From positions 1 through 64,000 of the forward strand of contig JAPPOG010000051.1 of NCBI GenBank assembly GCA_028818225.1: a DNA stretch of 64,000 nucleotides, read 5' to 3'. Each line of letters begins with the position of its first letter. The first letter of the stretch is position 1. The translations under genes were made by a program, and so were the position numbers. The notes beneath the pieces were generated by a model. That model saw only the letters and a program-made list of their open reading frames with translations, searched no databases and was not told the origin of the DNA. The stretch comes from Gammaproteobacteria bacterium (GTDB taxonomy: Bacteria; Pseudomonadota; Gammaproteobacteria; Pseudomonadales; Pseudohongiellaceae). This document shows, piece by piece, positions 50,922 through 60,020 of this stretch.

Positions 50922-51872
50922 TTGCACCAAGTTTATTTTCCATTATGGTATTGGCTTATGCATAACCCTATTGATCCGAAATCTATTATGTATCGCACAA
51001 TACTGATGCTTATCGGCGTATTGAGTCTTACCACCTGCGCGGGATTAAATTATGTAGACGTCGAATCAACCAACCAGAACAGCAGGGTAAACTATTTAGT
51101 AATACATGCTACCTCAGAATACTTCGATGAATCGCTGAGGCTATTAAGCACCAGAAATATGAACCCAGTTAGTTCGCATTACCTGGTTCCATACCTGGAA
51201 GATCCAACATATGACAGAAACAAACTACGCATATATCGCCTGGTGGATGAGAACAGGCGCGCATGGCATGCTGGCATAAGTCAATGGGGTAATGAGTCTT
51301 CACTTAATGATCGCTCGATTGGTATCGAGGTAGTAAATAACTTCAAGTGCAACGAATTGGAAACCTATATTGATGAAGAAGTAATGATCGATCTGGAATG
51401 TACTTTCCCTTCCTACCCAGCAACGCAGATTGATATTCTTGTAGAACTAATTAATGAAATACTGGTTCGCCATCCAGGAATCGACCCAGTCGATGTCGTT
51501 GCGCATGCGGACATCGCTCCCAATCGTAAATCCGATCCCGGCCCCGAATTTCCATGGGAGCAACTTTACGCGAGAGGAATTGGTGCCTGGTACGATGACG
51601 AAACGGTATTACGCTATTCACTCGAAATCGAACGCAATAAACCCAGCGTTCTCCAGCTTCAATGCGCTTTAGCTAGCTATGGCTATCCCATAGAAATTAC
51701 CGGCACACACGATTTGCAAAGCCAGTTCGCGTTTCGTGCTTTTCAACTCCATTATCGAGCGGCTGATTTCAGCGGCATAATAGATACAGAAACGGCAGCA
51801 ATTCTTTACGCATTGAACGAAAAATACCGCGGCAATAGTCAACGTAATTGCGCAGAGCCCAGTGAGAGCTAA
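50922..51872 (+). CDS. N-acetylmuramoyl-L-alanine amidase (AmiD-like) with peptidoglycan-binding domain
   Basis: 316 aa; probable start at MYRTILMLIGVLSLTTCAG (lipobox-like); VNYLVIHATSEYFDESLRLL, SSHYLVPYLEDP, RAWHAGISQWG, SIGIEVVN, VVAHADIAPNRKSDPGPEFPW. Confidence 0.92.
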   Translation: MHQVYFPLWYWLMHNPIDPKSIMYRTILMLIGVLSLTTCAGLNYVDVESTNQNSRVNYLVIHATSEYFDESLRLLSTRNMNPVSSHYLVPYLEDPTYDRNKLRIYRLVDENRRAWHAGISQWGNESSLNDRSIGIEVVNNFKCNELETYIDEEVMIDLECTFPSYPATQIDILVELINEILVRHPGIDPVDVVAHADIAPNRKSDPGPEFPWEQLYARGIGAWYDDETVLRYSLEIERNKPSVLQLQCALASYGYPIEITGTHDLQSQFAFRAFQLHYRAADFSGIIDTETAAILYALNEKYRGNSQRNCAEPSES

Positions 51873-52327
51873 TATTCTTCGGTTCTGAATCTAACCTCCA
51901 GATATCCAACTACCCCCTCCACAGCCGTATACTGATGGGGAGTTCCACGAGGAATTAGGACCAGGTCACCTACTGTGACTCGCTGCGAATAACCACCTTC
52001 GATACTGGCCGCACCACCACTCTCGGGCCGCACTGCGATCCCGCCGGTAGTTAGTATGCCAGCACCCTCTACAATGTAGTGCAGCTCCGTACCATCCGGA
52101 TGAACGATAGCCCCGGCTGGCTCATTGCGTCGGATCATATGAATATTGTAATCCTCACCAACACTAATCACGCCTATTCCAAGAAATGGCCGCTGAGAAA
52201 GTGATGCAGCCAGGTCTGTACCGATATCATCCGCATAGAAATATTGGGCTGGAGGCATTGAGTCTTGCGCCCAAACCAGAGCAGTGGCACTCAATATAAA
52301 ACTTAAGGAGATTAAAATTTTCTTCAT
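51869..52327 (-). CDS. Exported cupin-domain protein
   Basis: ORF track extends to 52414; ATG at 52327 gives signal peptide MKKILISLSFILSATALVWAQ; GTELHYIVEGAGILTTGG, VGDLVLIPRGTPHQYTAVEG. Confidence 0.85.
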   Translation of the reverse strand: MKKILISLSFILSATALVWAQDSMPPAQYFYADDIGTDLAASLSQRPFLGIGVISVGEDYNIHMIRRNEPAGAIVHPDGTELHYIVEGAGILTTGGIAVRPESGGAASIEGGYSQRVTVGDLVLIPRGTPHQYTAVEGVVGYLEVRFRTEEY

Positions 52328-52490
52328 GTGAATTACCAGGATTTTATTTTGTGCGCGTATTTCAGCACAAATAGTTGGACCTGTAATCAATAGCCACCTG
52401 TTTGATAACAGCAAATTATTCCCTGGAGCGGATGAATAGAGTAACCTTAAGCGTTAATCAACAAGAACAACTCAACTGGATAGTGTCATC

Positions 52491-53456
52491 ATGGTCAAAA
52501 AGAGTTTGTTGCTGCTAATTACCATGGGTGGAATGGCAGCTGCGTATGCGCAGGAAACTAACTGGGAACAACGCACTGCAGATGGGCACCCCGATCTGCA
52601 GGGTGTTTGGGGAAATAACACCATTACTCCCGTGGAGAGGCCGGACAGATTTGGCGAACGTCAATACCTGACGGAAGAGGAACAGACGCTTCTGCAGCGA
52701 CGTATTAGTGAAATCACCCAGGAAGGAGGCGATGCATTATTTGGAGATGGTGTATTCGATGCAGCATTTTCTGGCGAAGTTATATCTTACGACCCTTCCA
52801 CCGGGAATTATGATCAATCATGGTTGGTAGAACGCTCAGTTCATAACAGGACCTCCCAAATAATCGACCCTCCTGATGGCAAGTTTCCACCGCTCGTCGG
52901 AGATTCGGATGGACTAACCTTTAATCGTCCACAACGAGGCAACACCGCACCTTCTTCCTGGACAGATTTAACCGTTGATGATCGCTGCATAAGTTATGGC
53001 GCACCCTATTTAAACGCCGGTTACAACAGTTACTGGCAAATTGTGCAATCGAGGAATCATGTGGTAATTGTGCAGGAAATGATGCACGACGCGCGTATTG
53101 TTCCATTAATAGAGGGCCCGCAGTTGGACGATAAGATTCAACTCTGGCACGGCGACTCAAGAGGCTACTTCGACGACAATACCCTTGTTGTTGAAACTAC
53201 AAATTTTTCCGGTAAAAGCACTTTCGGCCATAATCGCTCGAGAAAAAATATTGAACGATTTACCCGCCTGAATGAAAACCAATTGCTTTATCAAATTACA
53301 GTAGATCAGCCAGACACCTACAGCACACCGTATACGCGGGAATTTATTATGGATTTCACGCCGGACCCCATTTACGAATACGCATGCCATGAAGGTAACT
53401 ACTCCATGGCAAATATTCTTAGAGGAGCCAGGGTTCAGGAAGGTTCTATTGAGTAG
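52491..53456 (+). CDS. Exported protein of YEYACHEGNY family, subgroup A
   Basis: 321 aa, signal peptide; DGHPDLQGVWGNNTITPVERPDRFG, ALFGDGVFDAAFSGEVISYDPSTGNYDQSW, YEYACHEGNYSMANILRGARVQE. Confidence 0.75.
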   Translation: MVKKSLLLLITMGGMAAAYAQETNWEQRTADGHPDLQGVWGNNTITPVERPDRFGERQYLTEEEQTLLQRRISEITQEGGDALFGDGVFDAAFSGEVISYDPSTGNYDQSWLVERSVHNRTSQIIDPPDGKFPPLVGDSDGLTFNRPQRGNTAPSSWTDLTVDDRCISYGAPYLNAGYNSYWQIVQSRNHVVIVQEMMHDARIVPLIEGPQLDDKIQLWHGDSRGYFDDNTLVVETTNFSGKSTFGHNRSRKNIERFTRLNENQLLYQITVDQPDTYSTPYTREFIMDFTPDPIYEYACHEGNYSMANILRGARVQEGSIE

Positions 53457-53466
53457 GCCTACAGAT

Positions 53467-54213
53467 TTATTCAGTAATAGCTGCTTGAAGTTCATCTGCG
53501 AGATTTAATGCCTCATCGATAAATTTTTCGAGGCGATCTTCGTCTTCCGTTTGTAGTTGCATGAACTGACAACGCAGAAAGGACACTTCTGCGTCCTTAT
53601 CATTTAGCATGCCAATTAATTGAATTCCAGACTGCAATTCAAAATCATCAGAAAAATCAATTTTGCAGGCATCGATTAATCCTGGATTGCGAAACTCCTT
53701 TTCAAGGTTTTGCTCGACTCGAAATTTGGCTCCGGAAGACGATATATGCATGACTGCACCCTCTACAATCGCGCCATTTACCATATACAAGGTGACGGGC
53801 ACTCGCATTATAGTCTCCAGATTCACTCGCAAAGTCTTGCGTAGCTGAGTACAGGCTACTTTATAAGGCAGCTCAAAGTGGCTGATACTGGGCGTTTTAG
53901 CATCATCACCAACTGAGTCAGCCAGCCGCGATTGAAAGACGACAGATAACCCACCACTTTGACCCCTAAACATTAAAGTTTCACCAGGGCTAAATTTGGC
54001 GTTTCCCGCATCAGAAATAAATGAAAATAAACCCTCATCTGGATGGACAGATTTCAGTCTAATAGAGTGAGCAATTATTCGACTCTTTACTTTCTTAACG
54101 AACGAAAACGTCCATTGCTGAGCAATACCAACTTTCAGTAATTGAACTATTTGCTGCCGGTGGATAATGTCTCCATCGGACAGGTTGAGTGAATTTAAAT
54201 CGTCGTTTTCCAT
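53467..54213 (-). CDS. PilZ-domain (YcgR-like) protein
   Basis: 248 aa; LRKTLRVNLETIMRVPVTLYMVNGAIVEGAVMHISSSGAKFRVEQN. Confidence 0.7.
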   Translation of the reverse strand: MENDDLNSLNLSDGDIIHRQQIVQLLKVGIAQQWTFSFVKKVKSRIIAHSIRLKSVHPDEGLFSFISDAGNAKFSPGETLMFRGQSGGLSVVFQSRLADSVGDDAKTPSISHFELPYKVACTQLRKTLRVNLETIMRVPVTLYMVNGAIVEGAVMHISSSGAKFRVEQNLEKEFRNPGLIDACKIDFSDDFELQSGIQLIGMLNDKDAEVSFLRCQFMQLQTEDEDRLEKFIDEALNLADELQAAITE

Positions 54214-54389
54214 CTTTGTTTCCAGACATTACAACTGTATTTTTCTCATATGCAGAAGAATAAGACCAGATCAAATTAAGCGGTTTTCAGACATAGTTCA
54301 AAATTTCCTTAAAAATAGCCTTTCTCGCCCTGAACGCAACGCGGTAACTGCAAATACCCACAAGCCAAGTGTAATTTAGCAGAAATAAG

Positions 54390-54440
54390 GACTCTCTCTA
54401 CTTACTAACAATGTAAGAATAGAACAAACCAGAGAGAGTC
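54390..54440. other. Nested inverted repeat in intergenic region
   Basis: gactctctct (54390-54399) / agagagagtc (54431-54440), enclosing cttac (54401-54405) / gtaag (54413-54417). Confidence 0.55.
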
Positions 54441-54548
54441 ACGCACCGGCTCAAGGCCTGATGGAGTTTTTGAAAGGAGACAGCGCAAGACTCGCCGAGT
54501 TTGATATTGAAATGAAAAAGCCTGAAGTTTTTGGGTAGTTGAAAAAAA

Positions 54549-55109
54549 TTAGCTGGCACAGCTTAAAAATAGCGATCTGACAATATCGTTCCGGGATTCC
54601 TGAATCTGCTTACGGCGACATTCATTGGCGCAGGTTAACCAATCCGCTTTGCGCACGGCATTCGCAAAGGTAGGAAACTTTTTGATCAGCCCTTTATTAC
54701 CCAGATTATAGGCCATATCGATCAAGCCAAGTCTGGCCTCATCTGGATATTCATCATATTTGGGGAAGTCTCGCCTTAATTTAGACTCGAAGTTATCGAG
54801 TCTGACATCCACTAGCTGATTAATTTCATGCTCATTTAATACCAATTGCGTGAATTGTTTGTAGTATTTAGCAGGACGAGCAGATTCCTGCTGACTAATT
54901 AAATCAAATTCTTCTTCAATAGCCGCTGCCGATGCTTTTTCACCTGTAGCTTCAACTTCGAATGGCAGTGAAGCCGCGCTGGACGGCTTCTTCAACATAT
55001 TGCCCACGCCCACAGTTACCTTTCCAACTGTATCTAAGTACATATGGGCAATGCAGCCTTCGCCTTCTTTTATGAGTTCGCGAACTTCATCTCTGAATTT
55101 TTCAGTCAA
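54549..55109 (-). CDS. Phage-type lysozyme (GH24, T4-like fold)
   Basis: 186 aa; EVRELIKEGEGCIAHMYLDTVGKVTVGVGNML (E...D...T-type active-site region), DEARLGLIDMAYNLGNKGLIKKFPTFANAVRKADW. Confidence 0.88.
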   Translation of the reverse strand: MTEKFRDEVRELIKEGEGCIAHMYLDTVGKVTVGVGNMLKKPSSAASLPFEVEATGEKASAAAIEEEFDLISQQESARPAKYYKQFTQLVLNEHEINQLVDVRLDNFESKLRRDFPKYDEYPDEARLGLIDMAYNLGNKGLIKKFPTFANAVRKADWLTCANECRRKQIQESRNDIVRSLFLSCAS

Positions 55110-55160
55110 ACATTAATCTCCGTATCGCGGAAAATGAGGACTTTATTGTTACAAGATCTT

Positions 55161-56180
55161 CTATTCCTCGGATCCGTTTTGTTCTCTATGTTCTCTTTCC
55201 CTGACACGAGCTCCCATTAAAGTAGCAGACATCGCATAATTACCTTCATGGCAGGCATATTCATAGGGCACCTGATCTGATCTGGGCCACACCATTTCGC
55301 CGGCATACCTGTCCGTGTAATCGACATCCTCTACGTCAAAGCTATAGATTAATCCACCTCCCGGCTCGGGGGAAAATCTCTCTACTATTTTTTTGCCATC
55401 AGAGGGCTGATAAGGCTGATCCATGAAATTGGTAGTCTCAACCACCAGGGTATCGCCCTCCCACCATCCGATAGAATCACCGTCAAAGGTGGCGAGAACT
55501 TCCGAATTATGTTCGTCACCTATACGAATTATTCTCGCCCAGTGCATCCATTCTATGTACAACATTAAATAATCATCAGTTTGCACAATCGTTTTCAGGT
55601 TATTGTAAACCCGCGGTGTAATTGGAATGGTCGCAGGCTGATGATAGATACAGCGTACGGCGAGAGTTTGATTTTCTGGGCCATCATAGGGTTGATCCCC
55701 GGTCTCCAACCACCAGGCACCATCTCTCTCTGGCCAGGCAAATTTTGGCGCTGCATCCGCTTTCGCCTGCCCCGCTGGAGTCCTGGCTGGCATGCGGCCG
55801 TTTTCAGGATAAGTCAAAATAGAAGTCCTGTACTGGCCATCAATAATGAATCCGTCGTTGCCGCGATCAAACCAGAAATCATTATAGGAACCAATATTTC
55901 CGCCTTCTTCTGGCGCTTCGCGATCAGGATCACTAGCGATTGCATCCTGTTCCCGGATACCCATCTCACGATCGCGCAAAGACTGTACTTCTTCCTCATT
56001 CAGAAAAAGCCGGTCGCCATAATCACGCGGCCGTTCGAACGGAGTCAGAGTTGAGATGTCGTAGTGACCGGTAAAATCAGGTTTACCCGAGGGAGTACGA
56101 GGATAATTATCTTGAGCATTTCCAAGTAGAGGCAATGCCATTGGGACTGATAAAGTGACTACAACTAATATTTTTTTCAT
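55161..56180 (-). CDS. Exported protein of YEYACHEGNY family, subgroup B
   Basis: 339 aa, signal peptide; YPRTPSGKPDFTGHYDISTLTPFERPRDYGDRLFLNEEEV, GDSIGWWEGDTLVVETTNFMDQPYQPSD, YEYACHEGNYAMSATLMGARVREREHRE. Confidence 0.75.
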   Translation of the reverse strand: MKKILVVVTLSVPMALPLLGNAQDNYPRTPSGKPDFTGHYDISTLTPFERPRDYGDRLFLNEEEVQSLRDREMGIREQDAIASDPDREAPEEGGNIGSYNDFWFDRGNDGFIIDGQYRTSILTYPENGRMPARTPAGQAKADAAPKFAWPERDGAWWLETGDQPYDGPENQTLAVRCIYHQPATIPITPRVYNNLKTIVQTDDYLMLYIEWMHWARIIRIGDEHNSEVLATFDGDSIGWWEGDTLVVETTNFMDQPYQPSDGKKIVERFSPEPGGGLIYSFDVEDVDYTDRYAGEMVWPRSDQVPYEYACHEGNYAMSATLMGARVREREHREQNGSEE

Positions 56181-56266
56181 TATGTCCTCCCGATGAAGGA
56201 TGTTGCATTTGCAAATTATTTTCGATGGTTCTTTTGTAATTTGGGTTACGTATTAATAAATTAAAG

Positions 56267-57343
56267 CTAGGGAGAAGCCATAACTTTATTTTTTTCTGAG
56301 TGACTAATAAAAACCTGAGTCATTTTGATATCCAAAGCTGTAGAGATGGCAGTATTTTCTCCAGTCTCAGGATCTCGGTGGGCATCGGCAAGTCGGCGCA
56401 GAGCCTTATACAGTGAGATGCCAGAAATCTGCCCGTTACTCAAATGATGGGTGGAATCATTGCGAATCAGTTGATAGTACCAGGTATCAACATCAGCGTA
56501 GCCTGCAAGCAGGCCGGTCGCATTTTGTTCGTTTAAACTCAGTTGCAGTCGCGCATCCTTAAAGATATGAATGGACGGTACGCTGAGATTCATCCATGGA
56601 ACAACCAAGTCTCCCAGGGGCTCCGTTGTCAGGACCGAGTTAACAATTTTTCCTTTGGATTCCCTGATCAGGCTGGTTCCCCATCGATAATCGACACGCT
56701 GGGTACCACCTGCCATCGCTCTCTGACCAGTCGCATCGGTAAGTAATCTATCCATACCGCGGTACCAACTGACTGTTACCTCATCATCATTCTCTAAATC
56801 ATCTACTCCGGTTAACTCAATCATCATGCGGTTATAGCGGCGATCGAGTATTGCTTTGTTCTGGAAGATAAACTCTACCCCGTCAGGACCGCGAAATCCG
56901 ATAATGCAACCGACGGCACGATAAACTTCATTATCGATTCCCTGGCTTCCGTCAGGATGCGTAAAATCATTCGGTCCTGTTTCTCCATCCAGATTCAATC
57001 CCCATGACAGATCTCCCTCAACTTCGAGAAACTCGAAACCATCTGGTTGCGTGTTTGGATGCCAGGTTTCAATTTCCTGCTTTAGTTGAGTTTCTTCGAC
57101 GGAAAGAAACTCATGGGCCGGGAACAATTGCTCGAATTGCTCTCGAGGGCCATCATTAAATCCACGCGGACATTCTTCAACAGTCTCAGTCTGATAAACC
57201 GACCAGAACAGATCGGTCATGACATAGCCGATTGTGCCGTCTTTAATGACGCCGCTCTGGGCAAGGCTATCAGTACTACCAATAAGGAAGGCTCCGAAAA
57301 CCAAAATGGAAAGTGGCATACGCAAAATATGCTGCTGCATCAT
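56267..57343 (-). CDS. Exported hypothetical protein
   Basis: 358 aa, signal peptide (MPLSILVFGAFLIGSTDSLAQSG); start codon overlaps the stop of the upstream gene by 4 nt (57340-57343). Confidence 0.65.
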   Translation of the reverse strand: MMQQHILRMPLSILVFGAFLIGSTDSLAQSGVIKDGTIGYVMTDLFWSVYQTETVEECPRGFNDGPREQFEQLFPAHEFLSVEETQLKQEIETWHPNTQPDGFEFLEVEGDLSWGLNLDGETGPNDFTHPDGSQGIDNEVYRAVGCIIGFRGPDGVEFIFQNKAILDRRYNRMMIELTGVDDLENDDEVTVSWYRGMDRLLTDATGQRAMAGGTQRVDYRWGTSLIRESKGKIVNSVLTTEPLGDLVVPWMNLSVPSIHIFKDARLQLSLNEQNATGLLAGYADVDTWYYQLIRNDSTHHLSNGQISGISLYKALRRLADAHRDPETGENTAISTALDIKMTQVFISHSEKNKVMASP

Positions 57344-58743
57344 AAAATCCCTCCCATAAAATCGTCACGCAACCAGAACGCGCGTAGTCCATTACGCTTG
57401 CCTCGCCATTCTCCTATGCCACCACCATGCACATCCCCCGGAGCCTGGTCCAGCCCATAGAGGTATACAGGTCGATCTCGGTAGGTCCAAACTCGCAGGG
57501 TGCCTGCTTGCTCCGCACTCGCATAGCGGCCGGTAAGCGGATCAATCGTCCTGATTCTCCAGGTTCGATTAGGGCTCTCTTGGTTATCTCCAGCAATTAC
57601 GTAGGGCCAATGCTCCAGACATTTTTCCGGTTTTCCGGCACCGCACATCGCCAATCGATAGACCTGGGTATCTGCCGGGTGATCGCAACTCAACTGATCC
57701 TGTGAATCATCTCCACAGAAATAGCGATAAATCGTTCTGCCAGTGGAGTCGGCTAATACATCTCCAGCGATGGTTTGTTGTACGGTAAAACCGGGTGGAA
57801 GCGCTGGCGCCCTCTGGGTGAATACATTACTCCAACCGGCATTATCACTGCCTTCCAGACTCCAGGAACCAGTATCCAGTAAATGGGTATAGAGCGGCTT
57901 GCCACGATACACCCATTGTCGCTCGCCAGGAGATCTCTCCAGTAAGGTCCATTCACCCTGCTCACTGGCCAAGCCTGGCGCCAGCACCGGTTTCCAGTTA
58001 GCCAGGCAATCTCCATGACAGACTACTGCACTCGCACTATCTCCGGCATAACTGTAGACCGATTCGTTAGTATTGGTCGTTAACATCCGTCCGATAGATG
58101 TTGATTTTATGGCGAATCCAGGAGGCAACATTGAAGGGGGGACAATTGGCTCCCTGTAAGCCGGCGAGTCACCTCTTGAATTACGGGTAGTACCCCCCAG
58201 CACATCGCCCGGCCGGGTATCGCGAACAGAAGTATATAAAGGCTGCTCATCATAGGCCCATTGTAAACTGCCATCTTTGCGCTCCAGGATTGTCCATTTT
58301 CCAATTCCCGCAGCATCGTCATCAGCATAGGCCGGCCGCCAGAGATCAACACAGCTTGGTCGATTCTCTAGTTCGGGTAATTTGATACCTGCCGGATAGG
58401 GGCTCATAAGACCAGCAGTCACTTCTAATACTTCGTCGTAACATCCTGGAATACCTGGTGTTTCACCACTGTATCCGTTTCTCAAAATTCTAAGTGGCCA
58501 CTCATACAAGGTCCTTCCATTTGCATCTGCAAAAACCGGGCCCTCTAACTCCGAGACAATGACTTGAAAGCCAGGTGGCATTGGGACTTCACGGTAGGTT
58601 TCTGTATCGGCAGCCAATGTGGAACAGGACCAGAGAATGCCTGTTAGTAAAATCAGGAAAGTATGAAGAGCGGTTCCAGTTTTAAACCAGAATTTCACCG
58701 ATCTCACTCGAGGTGGTATTACTCTTGTCGCCCCAGGATTCAA
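57340..58743 (-). CDS. Exported protein with COG4315-type 'secreted repeat' units
   Basis: 467 aa; at least three repeat blocks: VFADANGRTLYEWPL, MLTTNTNESVYSYAGDSASAVVCHGDCLANWKPVLAPG..EWTLLERSPGERQWVYRGKPLYTHLLD, VLADSTGRTIYRYFCGDD..CLEHWPYVIAGDN. Possible GTG start at 58698. Confidence 0.8.
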   Translation of the reverse strand: MNPGATRVIPPRVRSVKFWFKTGTALHTFLILLTGILWSCSTLAADTETYREVPMPPGFQVIVSELEGPVFADANGRTLYEWPLRILRNGYSGETPGIPGCYDEVLEVTAGLMSPYPAGIKLPELENRPSCVDLWRPAYADDDAAGIGKWTILERKDGSLQWAYDEQPLYTSVRDTRPGDVLGGTTRNSRGDSPAYREPIVPPSMLPPGFAIKSTSIGRMLTTNTNESVYSYAGDSASAVVCHGDCLANWKPVLAPGLASEQGEWTLLERSPGERQWVYRGKPLYTHLLDTGSWSLEGSDNAGWSNVFTQRAPALPPGFTVQQTIAGDVLADSTGRTIYRYFCGDDSQDQLSCDHPADTQVYRLAMCGAGKPEKCLEHWPYVIAGDNQESPNRTWRIRTIDPLTGRYASAEQAGTLRVWTYRDRPVYLYGLDQAPGDVHGGGIGEWRGKRNGLRAFWLRDDFMGGIL

Positions 58744-60016
58744 TTTCGAGCCCCATTAGGCGTTGCGCAGTGTATCCAAGTCGACAACCTGGAGAACCCC
58801 CACCATCAATATGCAATCCAGTTTTAACTCTGCCTCCCGCAGTACCAGCACTAAACATTGGAATGCCATCGATAGCATGCAGCTTGGCAAATGATTGATC
58901 GGTTGTAGCATAGATAAAGCTATTGTCCAGCAAGGAACCATCGCCTTCTTTAAAGTTGGCAAGGGCGTTTACATAGTATGCCCATTCATCCATTGCACGA
59001 CGAGTAAACCAGGAAACGTTTGGTTGATAACCCAGTTCCAAATCTACCGCCTCTTCATGAGTAGCTGTGTGATGAGGCTTGTCATAACCTGGTTTGATAG
59101 TTGCGGAGAATGCCGACGCATAAAACATGTTGAATACACGAGTCTGATCACAGGCAACCGCCATTAACATCAAATCAGTCATCATGCGATGACGTTTGGC
59201 TACCAGATCCGCATCCAGTCCAGTTGGCAAGTTTTCTGGCTCTTCGAGAACAACACAGGCTTCTCGTGGATCTGGTTTGCTCAGCTGCAAATCAAAACGA
59301 CGCTCAAGATCTCGAAGACCGGTGAAGTACTGATCCAGGCGAGCACGATCATCGGCACCCACGGATTGCTCCAACTTTTTTGTTTCTTCCTGTACCGCAG
59401 TAAGTGCGCTCTTTCGTACCATTACTTTTGGATCAGGAGAAAAAGTTTCAGCATTTGGATCCTGAAAATCTGCTCCAAACAAACGTTGATAAAATCTTAA
59501 TGGCGACCATTCCGGCGCATTTACAGAATTACCTCCTTCATAACTGAAGCTGTTACGCACATCACCGGTGGCCGTCGCACTCAAACTACGAAAGCGCGTA
59601 GCATTTCCAATCTGACGGGCAACGGAAACATCAATAGTCTCACCCGGCCGATTTTCCGATGTCATGGGAGCTATGCCGGAACGCAGCACTACCCAACCAG
59701 AGTGATGACAGAGGTTTGGTGCATCATCTTTAAAAACATGAAAATTGGTGTAGAGATTTATGTGCTGCTGCACAGGGGCTAAAGCTGCAATCTCTTCCGG
59801 TAAATCGAAGTTTGGACCAGTTCTCTTCGGCACAAATATGGATTCGGACATTCCCAGTCCCCAGGACCAGGTGCCAAAACGCTGCGGAATGGGAGTGCCG
59901 TCGGCATAAGCAGTCCCGTTGTCGTTGAGGAAAACATCAAGCAGAGGTAATCCCACGGTTATCACGCCGCCATTAAGGGCACCTTTCAGAAATTTGCGTC
60001 GATTAATCTTGCTCAT
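58682..60016 (-). CDS. DUF1552-family protein with Tat signal
   Basis: 444 aa; MSKINRRKFLKGALNGGVITVGLPLLDVFLN (twin-arginine), RFGTWSWGLGMSESIFVPKRTGPNFDLPEEIAALAPVQQHINLYTNFHV, SVARQIGNATRFRSL. Confidence 0.9.
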   Translation of the reverse strand: MSKINRRKFLKGALNGGVITVGLPLLDVFLNDNGTAYADGTPIPQRFGTWSWGLGMSESIFVPKRTGPNFDLPEEIAALAPVQQHINLYTNFHVFKDDAPNLCHHSGWVVLRSGIAPMTSENRPGETIDVSVARQIGNATRFRSLSATATGDVRNSFSYEGGNSVNAPEWSPLRFYQRLFGADFQDPNAETFSPDPKVMVRKSALTAVQEETKKLEQSVGADDRARLDQYFTGLRDLERRFDLQLSKPDPREACVVLEEPENLPTGLDADLVAKRHRMMTDLMLMAVACDQTRVFNMFYASAFSATIKPGYDKPHHTATHEEAVDLELGYQPNVSWFTRRAMDEWAYYVNALANFKEGDGSLLDNSFIYATTDQSFAKLHAIDGIPMFSAGTAGGRVKTGLHIDGGGSPGCRLGYTAQRLMGLEIESWGDKSNTTSSEIGEILV

Positions 60017-60020
60017 CTTG

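Noticed and set aside
54462-54538. 25-aa frame MEFLKGDSARLAEFDIEMKKPEVFG*
   Set aside because: Too short and without independent support.
55581-56054. 157-aa plus-strand ORF
   Set aside because: Antisense to the YEYACHEGNY-family gene 55161-56180; similar shadow ORFs occur opposite its paralog.
59189-59500. 103-aa plus-strand ORF
   Set aside because: Antisense to the DUF1552 gene, no recognisable motifs.
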